Positions 1 to 5,002 of a stretch of DNA of 10,359 nt are shown here, piece by piece. Origin of the DNA: Anaerolineae bacterium (lineage in GTDB: Bacteria; Chloroflexota; Anaerolineae; B4-G1; SLSP01); the NCBI GenBank assembly GCA_016934645.1, contig JAFGSL010000484.1, forward strand, positions 1-10,359, read 5' to 3'. The notes under the pieces were generated by a model. That model was not told where the DNA came from. It did no database searches and saw only the letters and a list, made by a program, of their open reading frames with translations. The number at the start of each line of letters is the position of its first letter. The first letter of the stretch is position 1. The position numbers were made by a program, and so were the translations under genes.

Positions 1-21
1 GTAGCAAGCCCAAAACAAATC

Positions 22-55
22 AAAGACGTGGAGCGACCCGCTCCACGTCTTTTTT
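22..55 (+). terminator. Rho-independent terminator of an upstream transcript
   Basis: A perfect 14-bp stem pairs 22-35 with 39-52 around a 3-nt loop (ACC), and the descending arm runs into a T tract (50-55). This is the textbook shape of an intrinsic terminator reading on the + strand. The gene or leader it ends lies almost wholly outside the window: only 21 nt precede it and no reading frame can be assigned there. It separates the aromatic operon from what comes before. It could instead be the terminator half of an attenuator leader of this operon, which cannot be judged without more upstream sequence. Confidence 0.88.
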
Positions 56-72
56 GTATCTGGCAGCAGATA

Positions 73-100
73 GTAGACGGTAAACGGTAGACAGTATACG
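73..100 (+). repeat. Heptamer array, single arm, upstream of aroH
   Basis: Four consecutive 7-nt units in strict phase: GTAGACG (73-79), GTAAACG (80-86), GTAGACA (87-93), GTATACG (94-100). The consensus GTARACG keeps the GTA start seen at the other GTA-type loci but has its own last four bases. Unlike the later loci, I see no complementary right arm. The array lies between the terminator and the aroH ribosome binding site, so it fills the place where the operon promoter or 5' leader should be. I found no convincing -35/-10 pair in 56-117. Confidence 0.7.
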
Positions 101-117
101 GGGAGAGGGAGGAGAGT

Positions 118-489
118 ATGGCATGTCGCGGCGTTCGGGGGGCGATCACGGTGGAGGAGAATACGGCGGTGGCTATCAAATCGGCAGTGCGGGCGCTGTT
201 GGAGCGTATCGTCGCTGCCAACGCGTTGGACGTGGCCGACATTGCCAGTGTGATTTTCACCGCCACGCCTGATCTGGATGCCGTCTATCCTGCCGTCGTC
301 GCGCGTGAAATGGGGTGGGTGGACACGCCGCTGCTCTGTATGCAGGAAATGGTCGTCCAGAGCAGTCTACCGCGCTGTATCCGGGTGCTGCTTCACTGGA
401 ACACAGATTGCGCGCAAGCGGATGTCCACCACATCTATCTGGGTGATGCGCGTGCGCTCAGGCCTGATCTGGCGAATAACGAGCAGTGA
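118..489 (+). CDS. aroH: Chorismate mutase, AroH type
   Basis: 123 aa, the usual length of the small AroH (Bacillus subtilis type) chorismate mutase, a trimeric cytosolic enzyme converting chorismate to prephenate. The family pattern runs the whole length: RGVRGAITVEENT at the N-terminus, TATPDLDAVYPA (48-59), CMQEM (74-78), RCIRV (86-90), HIYLGDARALRPDL (105-118). The active-site residues known from B. subtilis (Arg7, Cys75, Glu78, Arg90, Tyr108, Arg116) correspond to R7, C74, E77, R89, Y107 and R115 here. The ATG follows a GGGAGGAG-type ribosome binding site at short spacing. It is first in the operon and directly precedes pheA, which uses its product. The last residues (about NNEQ) and the TGA stop are encoded by the heptamer repeat starting at 474, so the C-terminal tail appears repeat-derived. 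Confidence 0.96.
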   Translation: MACRGVRGAITVEENTAVAIKSAVRALLERIVAANALDVADIASVIFTATPDLDAVYPAVVAREMGWVDTPLLCMQEMVVQSSLPRCIRVLLHWNTDCAQADVHHIYLGDARALRPDLANNEQ

Positions 490-558
490 ATTGCGAATTG
501 CGAATAACGAATTGTAGCTCAAAATTCGTAACTCTTAACTCGCAACTCGTAATTTTCG
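474..558 (+). repeat. Heptamer inverted repeat, aroH-pheA spacer
   Basis: Left arm in strict 7-nt phase: GAATAAC (474), GAGCAGT (481), GAATTGC (488), GAATTGC (495), GAATAAC (502), GAATTGT (509). Right arm, also in phase: ATTCGTA (524), ACTCTTA (531), ACTCGCA (538), ACTCGTA (545), ATTTTCG (552). The arms pair 486-513 with 523-550: 20 Watson-Crick pairs, 3 G-U and 5 mismatches, with a 9-nt loop. The left arm carries the aroH stop codon (487-489). The right arm ends 2 nt before the pheA ribosome binding site (561-566). No T tract follows, so it is not a normal terminator. Confidence 0.9.
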
Positions 559-571
559 AAAGGAGGGGAGG

Positions 572-1408
572 ATGAAGGTCGCTTTTCAGGGTGTCGCAGG
601 GGCATATTCGGAGGAGGCTGTGCGGCAGTACTTCGGCTCGACGGTGGAAAGTGTGCCGTGTCGCACGTTGAGCGAGTTGTTCCCGATGGTGGAAAACGGT
701 GAGGTCAACTACGCGATGCTGCCGGTGGAGAATGCTGTTGCCGGGTCGGTGGCGGGAGCTTACGAGTTGCTGCTTGAGCGGGATTTGCGCATCAACGCCG
801 AGGTCATCTTCCACGTTCACCACATGCTGATGGCGGCGCCGGGAACGCAGCGTGAGGCGCTAAAGCGGGTGCGCTCGCATCCCCAGGCGTTGGCGCAGTG
901 CCAGCAGTATCTCACCCGCTATGGCCTCGCTGGAGAACCGGCCTTCGATACGGCGGGCAGCGCGCGCGATATGGCCGCCAACCCCGAACCGGATGTCGCT
1001 GTCATCGCCAGCGCACTGGCGGCGGAACTGTACGGCCTGGAAATCCTCGACCGCGCCATCGAGGATTATCGCTTCAACTACACGCGCTTTTTCGTGATGG
1101 GGCTGGATGATCCGCCGCGTGCGCAGCGCCCTAAGACATCCATCGTCTTTTCTACACGGCATAGTCCCGGCGCGTTGTACAAATCGATGGGAGAGTTTGC
1201 GATTCGTGGTATCAATCTCACCAAGATCGAATCGCGCCCGCGCCTGAACCAGCCCTGGCGTTACACGTTCTACCTGGATTTCGAGGGGCACTGCCAGGAC
1301 GTGGCGTGCGAAGCTGCACTAATGGGCTTGCTGCGCCATTCATCATTCGTCAAATTGTTGGGTTCGTATCCGGCAGCGACAACGCCGGTGGTGGAAGATA
1401 GGGAGTAG
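572..1408 (+). CDS. pheA: Prephenate dehydratase with C-terminal ACT domain
   Basis: 278 aa, typical of monofunctional bacterial prephenate dehydratases, which decarboxylate and dehydrate prephenate to phenylpyruvate in the cytosol. The catalytic part spans about 1-180: FQGVAGAYSEEA (5-16), PVENAVAGSV (51-60, family form PxENSxxGSV), SHPQALAQC (102-110), DTAGSA (126-131), and the hallmark TRF triad at 171-173. An ACT domain follows (about 188-265) with GALYK (200-204) and ESRP (220-223), the motifs that bind Phe for feedback inhibition. There is no fused chorismate mutase, consistent with separate aroH just upstream. AGGAGG at 561-566 is 5 nt from the ATG. The stop TAG (1406-1408) and the final residues (DRE) fall in the start of a heptamer array, so the extreme C-terminus is probably repeat-encoded. 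Confidence 0.97.
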   Translation: MKVAFQGVAGAYSEEAVRQYFGSTVESVPCRTLSELFPMVENGEVNYAMLPVENAVAGSVAGAYELLLERDLRINAEVIFHVHHMLMAAPGTQREALKRVRSHPQALAQCQQYLTRYGLAGEPAFDTAGSARDMAANPEPDVAVIASALAAELYGLEILDRAIEDYRFNYTRFFVMGLDDPPRAQRPKTSIVFSTRHSPGALYKSMGEFAIRGINLTKIESRPRLNQPWRYTFYLDFEGHCQDVACEAALMGLLRHSSFVKLLGSYPAATTPVVEDRE

Positions 1409-1502
1409 GGAGTAGGGAGTAGAGAGTAAAGCGTAAAGCGTAAAGAGTAAGAGGTAAAGGGGAACGTTATCACATACTCCATACTTCGTACTCCATACCC
1501 CA
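1405..1502 (+). repeat. Heptamer inverted repeat, pheA-aroF spacer
   Basis: Left arm of eight phased units: GTAGGGA (1405), GTAGGGA (1412), GTAGAGA (1419), GTAAAGC (1426), GTAAAGC (1433), GTAAAGA (1440), GTAAGAG (1447), GTAAAGG (1454). Loop 1461-1474. Right arm of four phased units: TACTCCA (1475), TACTTCG (1482), TACTCCA (1489), TACCCCA (1496). The arms are complementary with roughly one mismatch per heptamer in the best register, and several registers offset by 7 nt are possible. The first unit contains the pheA stop codon. Every left-arm unit carries TAG or TAA, so the arm has stops in all three + frames. The array occupies nearly the whole spacer up to the aroF ribosome binding site. Confidence 0.92.
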
Positions 1503-1517
1503 TCAAAAACAGCTATG

Positions 1518-1524
1518 GGAGGAG
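1518..1524 (+). promoter_or_regulatory. Ribosome binding site that fixes the aroF start
   Basis: GGAGGAG sits 5 nt before the ATG at 1530. An in-frame ATG at 1515 lies upstream of and partly overlaps this purine run, so it cannot use it. The start at 1530 also gives the [10 protein letters not shown] opening usual for this DAHP synthase family. Confidence 0.85.
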
Positions 1525-1529
1525 AAACA

Positions 1530-2543
1530 ATGATCGTTATCATGAAACACGGCGCGACGACAGCGCAAATTGCGAACGTGACGGCCCGGATTGAGGGTAT
1601 GGGATGTATGACGCACCTCTCGCAAGGTGAGGAGCGCACGATTATCGGGGTGATCGGCAATGGTCGCCCGATTGACCGGGAACAGATCGAACGGATGTCC
1701 GGTGTAGAGCGTGCTGTGGCCGTGCTGCGCCCGTTCAAGCTCGCTAGCCGCGAATTCCATCCACAGGATTCCGTCATCCCGATTAATGGGATCAGTATCG
1801 GCGGCAAACAATTGACCATTATTGCCGGACCATGTTCGGTGGAGAGTCGGGCGCAGTTGTTGGAGACGGCACAGGTGGTGAAGCAGGCCGGCGCGCACAT
1901 TCTGCGAGGTGGTGCGTTCAAACCGCGCAGTTCTCCGTACAGTTTTCAGGGCCTTGGGGAAGAGGGGCTGCGATTGTTGGCCGAGGCGCGTTCGGTCACC
2001 GGATTGCCGGTGATTACCGAAGTGATCGCGCCGGAGCTGGTGCCGTTGGTGATGACCTACGCCGACATCCTGCAAGTCGGCGCGCGCAATATGCAGAACT
2101 TCGCCCTACTGCATGCAGTCGGCGAATCACAGCGCCCGGTGTTGCTTAAGCGTGGGATGATGGCGACGATGGAAGAGCTGTTGATGGCCGCCGAGTACAT
2201 CCTCTCGCACGGCAACCAGCGCGTGATCCTCTGCGAGCGCGGCATCCGCACCTTCGAGAACTACACGCGCAATACCCTCGATCTGAGCGCGGTGCCGATG
2301 CTCAAGCAGCTCAGCCACTTGCCTGTTATCGTGGATCCGAGCCACGGTACTGGCAAATGGGAACTGGTCGAGTCGATGTCGCGGGCCGCCATTGCTGCTG
2401 GAGCTGATGGCCTTATGATCGAGGTCCACCCGCGCCCTGAAGAGGCGCTCTCCGACGGTGCGCAGTCACTCAAGCCGGGCCGGTTCACTGCGTTGATGGA
2501 ATCGCTCAAACTGATCGCAGAAGCCGTAGGGCGCACGTTGTGA
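1530..2543 (+). CDS. aroF: 3-deoxy-7-phosphoheptulonate (DAHP) synthase, type I-beta with regulatory domain
   Basis: 337 aa. It condenses phosphoenolpyruvate and erythrose-4-phosphate, the first committed step of the shikimate pathway. Residues 1-70 form the ferredoxin-like (ACT-like) domain that confers Tyr/Phe feedback control in the Thermotoga maritima enzyme. Residues about 85-337 are the TIM barrel with IAGPCSVES (98-106), [16 protein letters not shown] (126-141), [11 protein letters not shown] (180-190), LLKRGM (205-210), VDPSHGTG (268-275), MIEVHP (296-301) and LSDGAQS (307-313). C102, H272, E298 and D309 fall exactly on the metal ligand numbers I recall for the T. maritima enzyme, so the protein is collinear with it. 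The TGA stop forms part of the stem of the intercistronic hairpin that follows. The adjacent pheA and tyrA make the likely inhibitors' pathways. Confidence 0.97.
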   Translation: MIVIMKHGATTAQIANVTARIEGMGCMTHLSQGEERTIIGVIGNGRPIDREQIERMSGVERAVAVLRPFKLASREFHPQDSVIPINGISIGGKQLTIIAGPCSVESRAQLLETAQVVKQAGAHILRGGAFKPRSSPYSFQGLGEEGLRLLAEARSVTGLPVITEVIAPELVPLVMTYADILQVGARNMQNFALLHAVGESQRPVLLKRGMMATMEELLMAAEYILSHGNQRVILCERGIRTFENYTRNTLDLSAVPMLKQLSHLPVIVDPSHGTGKWELVESMSRAAIAAGADGLMIEVHPRPEEALSDGAQSLKPGRFTALMESLKLIAEAVGRTL

Positions 2544-2586
2544 ATAACGAATTGCGAATACGAGACGTAATTCGTTATTCATAATT
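2537..2586 (+). repeat. Heptamer hairpin spanning the aroF stop codon
   Basis: Left arm GAATAAC (2542), GAATTGC (2549), GAATACG (2556); right arm CGTAATT (2566), CGTTATT (2573), CATAATT (2580), all in 7-nt phase. The RNA folds into an uninterrupted 20-bp stem, 2537-2556 with 2566-2585, with three G-U pairs and a 9-nt loop. The inner 13 pairs (2541-2553 with 2569-2581) are perfect. The aroF TGA (2541-2543) lies within the ascending arm, so a terminating ribosome must open the stem. The tyrA ribosome binding site starts 6 nt after it. No U tract follows. Confidence 0.92.
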
Positions 2587-2590
2587 CGAC

Positions 2591-2596
2591 AAGGAG
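2591..2596 (+). promoter_or_regulatory. Ribosome binding site that decides the tyrA start
   Basis: AAGGAG is followed by three in-frame ATGs at 2597, 2600 and 2606. The spacings are 0, 3 and 9 nt, so only 2606 (or less likely 2600) is well placed. The start at 2606 also puts the Rossmann beta strand about ten residues in, as usual for TyrA. Confidence 0.75.
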
Positions 2597-2605
2597 ATGA
2601 TGTGG

Positions 2606-3469
2606 ATGAAATCACTCTCTGATTGTTCTGTCGCCGTCATTGGCCTGGGGCTGATGGGGGCGTCGTTGGGTGGGGCACTGCGGGGTAAGTGCGCGCGTGT
2701 GATCGGTGTGGCGCGCCGTGCGGAGGTCATCGAGATAGCGCTGGCGCGTGGATTGGCGGATGAAGGGACGACCGACTTGATCGCAGGTGTGCGTGATGCG
2801 GACGTGGTGGTGCTTTCCACACCGGTGCGCGTAATCGTCCAGCAGTTAGCCGAAATCGCGCTGCACCTGCTTCCCGGTTGTGTGGTGATGGACCTGGGTA
2901 GCACCAAGAAAGAGATTGTCGCCGCGATGGATCGCCTGTTGCCGGAGTCTATTCAGCCGCTTGGCGCGCACCCAATGTGCGGCAAGGAGACCTCCGGCAT
3001 CGAAGTGGCCGAAGTCACACTGTACCAGGAGCGCACCTTCATTCTCACGCCACTGTCACGCACATCGCCGGAGACGGTGGAGCTTGGTGTGGCGTTGGCA
3101 GAAGCCGTTGGCGCGAAACCGCTGGTGCTGGATGCCGACCGGCAGGACTACCTTGTTGGCACGGTCAGTCACCTCCCATACCTTCTCGCCTGTGCTTTGA
3201 TAGCGACGGCAGACGCGACGACATCCAAAGATCCGGCGGTGTGGAAAATCGTCGCAGGCGGTTTCCGTGACACGTCCCGCGTGGCAGGTAGCGACATCAC
3301 GATGATGTTGGATATTCTGATGACCAATCGCGAGCACGTGCTGGCTGCCATCCGCGAATACGAGAGCCAGTTGCGCCATCTGGCGGACCTAGTGGCGGAT
3401 GGTGACGAAGGTATGCTACGGGACGCATTGACGGCCATCCGTAATACGCGCAAGGAGATGTTCCCATGA
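2606..3469 (+). CDS. tyrA: Prephenate (or arogenate) dehydrogenase
   Basis: 287 aa from the ATG at 2606; starts at 2597 or 2600 would add 3 or 2 residues. It oxidatively decarboxylates prephenate toward 4-hydroxyphenylpyruvate, the Tyr branch. The N-terminal Rossmann fold shows VIGLGLMGASLG (11-22), VVVLSTPV (67-74) and DLGSTK (96-101). The substrate-site signature is GAHPMCGKETSG (120-131), where many relatives have HPMAGSExSG. The helical dimerisation domain contains SHLPYLLACAL (188-198) and GGFRDTSRVAGSD (218-230). There is no C-terminal ACT or fused chorismate mutase domain, so regulation probably rests on AroF and PheA. Prephenate versus arogenate preference cannot be read from these motifs. 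Its TGA overlaps the aroA ATG (ATGA), which points to translational coupling. Confidence 0.95.
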   Translation: MKSLSDCSVAVIGLGLMGASLGGALRGKCARVIGVARRAEVIEIALARGLADEGTTDLIAGVRDADVVVLSTPVRVIVQQLAEIALHLLPGCVVMDLGSTKKEIVAAMDRLLPESIQPLGAHPMCGKETSGIEVAEVTLYQERTFILTPLSRTSPETVELGVALAEAVGAKPLVLDADRQDYLVGTVSHLPYLLACALIATADATTSKDPAVWKIVAGGFRDTSRVAGSDITMMLDILMTNREHVLAAIREYESQLRHLADLVADGDEGMLRDALTAIRNTRKEMFP

Positions 3470-4908
3470 GCCAACTCGTAATTCAACCTGGCGGTGCACT
3501 GCGCGGGCGGGCGCGCGTCCCTGGTGACAAATCTATCTCGCACCGCGCGTTGATGCTCGGTGCGCTGGCCGAGGGAGACAGTCACATCGCGGGTTTTCTC
3601 CCCGGCGGTGACTGTCTCGCCACACTCGATTGTATACGCGCGTTGGGAGTTGAGATTGAGGTTTGTAGTGATGGCTTCAGCCGTTCGGACGCGAATTCTT
3701 GCGCAACCGCTAAAGCGGCAACCGCTAAAGCGGCAACCGCTAAAGCGGCAACCGCTAAAGCGGCAACTATGAATGTCACGATCCACGGGCGCGGATTGTA
3801 CGGTTTGCAAGTATCTGTCGCCCCGCTGGACTGCGTCCGTTCCGGGACGACGATGCGGCTGCTCGCAGGTATCCTGGCAGGGCAGACGTTCGACAGCGTC
3901 CTCGCCGGCGACCCGCAATTGCTCCGCCGCCCGATGCGGCGCATCACCGAACCGTTGCGCAGGATAGGTGCGGATATCACAGACACAGAGGGTCACGGGC
4001 CGCTGGTTATTCGTGGGAAGAAGCTGCGCGGCAGCGAGCATCAACTCACCGTCGCCAGCGCACAGGTGAAAAGTGCGATCCTGCTTGCGGGGCTGTTCGC
4101 GGAAGGGGTGATGGTCGTCCACGAATGTGGGCCTGCACGCGATCACACGGAGCGGATGCTCAAATCGCAAATCCGCGAATTACGAATCACGAATCACGAA
4201 TCACGAACCGCCCAACCACCACTGGCTACCGATGGGCTTACCGTGACGCTGGATCCGACTGCAATTGACTATCTGGAGACGCTGAATATGACGGTTCCCG
4301 GTGATATGTCTTCGGCGGCGTTCCCGCTGGTGGCAGCACTACTGGTGGCGGATTCGGAGATCACGTTGGAAGGCGTCGGCGTCAATCCCACGCGCACGGG
4401 GCTGTTGGATGTGTTGGCGGCGATGGGTGCGGATATCGTGCTGGGAAATCAGCATGAGCAGGGTGGGGAACCGGTGGCGGACCTTACGGTGCGGAGTGCG
4501 TCGCTCATGGGAACGGAGATCGGCGGCGATACGGTGGTGCGGATGATTGACGAGTTCCCCATCCTGGCAGTCGCGGCGACGCAGGCGGAGGGTCGCACGG
4601 TGGTGCGCGACGCCGCCGAGCTACGCGTCAAAGAGACCGACCGCGTGGCCGTCGTTGTCGAAGAGTTGCGTAAACTTGGCGCGCGGATCGAGCCACTGCC
4701 CGACGGTTTTGTTATCGAAGGGCCGATGCCGCTGCGCGGGGCAGCGGTGGATAGCCACGGCGACCATCGCCTGGGGATGGCGTTAGCCGTGGCGGGGCTG
4801 GTGGCGGAAGATGAAACGATCATCGAAAATGCGGGCTGTATAGCGGACTCGTTCCCCGGTTTTGTGGGTATAATACAAGAGTTGGGAGGCAATATCTCAA
4901 AAGCATAA
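3466..4908 (+). CDS. aroA: EPSP synthase (3-phosphoshikimate 1-carboxyvinyltransferase) with two repeat-derived insertions
   Basis: 480 aa, against about 425-450 for most bacterial AroA. It transfers enolpyruvyl from PEP to shikimate-3-phosphate. Core motifs are intact: GDKSISHRALMLGAL (20-34, K22/S23/R27), SGTTMRLLAG (126-135), LAGDPQLLRRPM (146-157), SAQVKSAILLAGL (198-210), ARDHTERML (224-232), PGDMSSAAFPL (278-288), DEFPILAVAA (362-371), RVKETDR (387-393), HGDHRLGMA (431-439) and CIADSFPGF (458-466). The usual Asn before SGTT is Arg125 here. The excess length is explained by an insertion at about 71-102 (including four ATAKA units) and a changed segment at about 233-256 made by a heptamer array. 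In relatives the corresponding segments are short loops or edge strands. Both insertions keep the frame and all catalytic motifs, so the enzyme is probably active. The start overlaps the tyrA stop. Confidence 0.96.
   Translation: MSQLVIQPGGALRGRARVPGDKSISHRALMLGALAEGDSHIAGFLPGGDCLATLDCIRALGVEIEVCSDGFSRSDANSCATAKAATAKAATAKAATAKAATMNVTIHGRGLYGLQVSVAPLDCVRSGTTMRLLAGILAGQTFDSVLAGDPQLLRRPMRRITEPLRRIGADITDTEGHGPLVIRGKKLRGSEHQLTVASAQVKSAILLAGLFAEGVMVVHECGPARDHTERMLKSQIRELRITNHESRTAQPPLATDGLTVTLDPTAIDYLETLNMTVPGDMSSAAFPLVAALLVADSEITLEGVGVNPTRTGLLDVLAAMGADIVLGNQHEQGGEPVADLTVRSASLMGTEIGGDTVVRMIDEFPILAVAATQAEGRTVVRDAAELRVKETDRVAVVVEELRKLGARIEPLPDGFVIEGPMPLRGAAVDSHGDHRLGMALAVAGLVAEDETIIENAGCIADSFPGFVGIIQELGGNISKA
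3703..3767 (+). repeat. 4 x 15-bp palindromic tandem repeat inside aroA
   Basis: The unit GCAACCGCTAAAGCG occurs four times without error (3703-3717, 3718-3732, 3733-3747, 3748-3762), followed by a partial GCAAC. Read in the aroA frame, each unit is Ala-Thr-Ala-Lys-Ala (residues 80-99). Each unit carries a small palindrome, CCGCT-AA-AGCGG (3707-3718 and every 15 nt after it). Units are identical, indicating recent expansion. The preceding sequence from about 3690, with GAATTC and TTGCGCAA, may belong to the same inserted element. Confidence 0.95.
4162..4211 (+). repeat. Heptamer array in frame inside aroA
   Basis: Units GAATTAC (4177), GAATCAC (4184), GAATCAC (4191), GAATCAC (4198) are in strict phase. 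They are flanked by degenerate units AAATCGC (4162) and GAACCGC (4205). This is the same GAATTRC-type dialect as the aroH-pheA and aroF-tyrA spacers, but one-armed and translated (about residues 233-248, including ELRITNHESRT). It replaces the segment that normally follows DHTERML in EPSP synthases. Confidence 0.9.
4869..4874 (+). promoter_or_regulatory. Possible -10 box within the aroA 3' end
   Basis: A perfect TATAAT lies inside the codons for the conserved C-terminal GFVGIIQ of AroA, 128 nt before the ATG of the secreted PKD protein. The sequence about 17 nt upstream (around 4846) matches TTGACA poorly. The hexamer could be an accident of the coding sequence. It is listed because the downstream gene looks like an independent module that would benefit from its own promoter. 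Confidence 0.25.
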
Positions 4909-5002
4909 CGATGGGAATGTACTCCGCAAAACTATCGTAACGCCTAACCGCTTGTACAAAGTGCTTGTTTGCTTAAGTTCAGTGACGACACTGGAGGTTG
5001 AT
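4909..5002 (+). other. Spacer between aroA and the PKD gene, no heptamer repeat
   Basis: This 94-nt spacer has no 7-nt periodicity and no clear hairpin or terminator, unlike the other long spacers in the operon. It holds the GGAGG ribosome binding site (4993-4997) 5 nt before the ATG at 5003. It is the left boundary of the gene that breaks up the aromatic operon. Confidence 0.6.

Noticed and set aside
73..100. -35/-10 pair made from TAGACG/TAGACA and TATACG in the leader
   Set aside because: Spacings are wrong (about 15 nt, or no -10 downstream), and the implied start would fall in the ribosome binding site.
474..558. Spacer hairpins as intrinsic terminators
   Set aside because: None of the heptamer hairpins is followed by a U tract, stems are often AU-rich or mismatched, and the downstream genes need the transcript.
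458..823. Minus-strand open frame over the aroH-pheA spacer and pheA 5' end
   Set aside because: It is antisense to two clear genes, and part of its peptide (RNSQF-like strings) is just the heptamer array read backward. GAATTRC arrays lack stops on the minus strand and create such false frames.
1270..1506. Minus-strand open frame with repeated TPYSL-like peptide
   Set aside because: Antisense translation of the GTARGGA array. The apparent peptide repeat reflects the 7-nt period, and no ribosome binding site or family match supports a gene.
1515..1529. Earlier aroF start at ATG 1515
   Set aside because: This ATG precedes and overlaps the ribosome binding purine run, and family proteins begin at the equivalent of ATG 1530.
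3582..3986. Minus-strand frame with AVAAL repeats inside aroA
   Set aside because: Shadow of the 15-bp tandem repeat. The plus-strand AroA frame has all catalytic motifs.
4952..5002. Upstream TTG start for the PKD protein
   Set aside because: It would add 17 residues before a normal signal peptide and has no ribosome binding site, whereas ATG 5003 has GGAGG 5 nt away.
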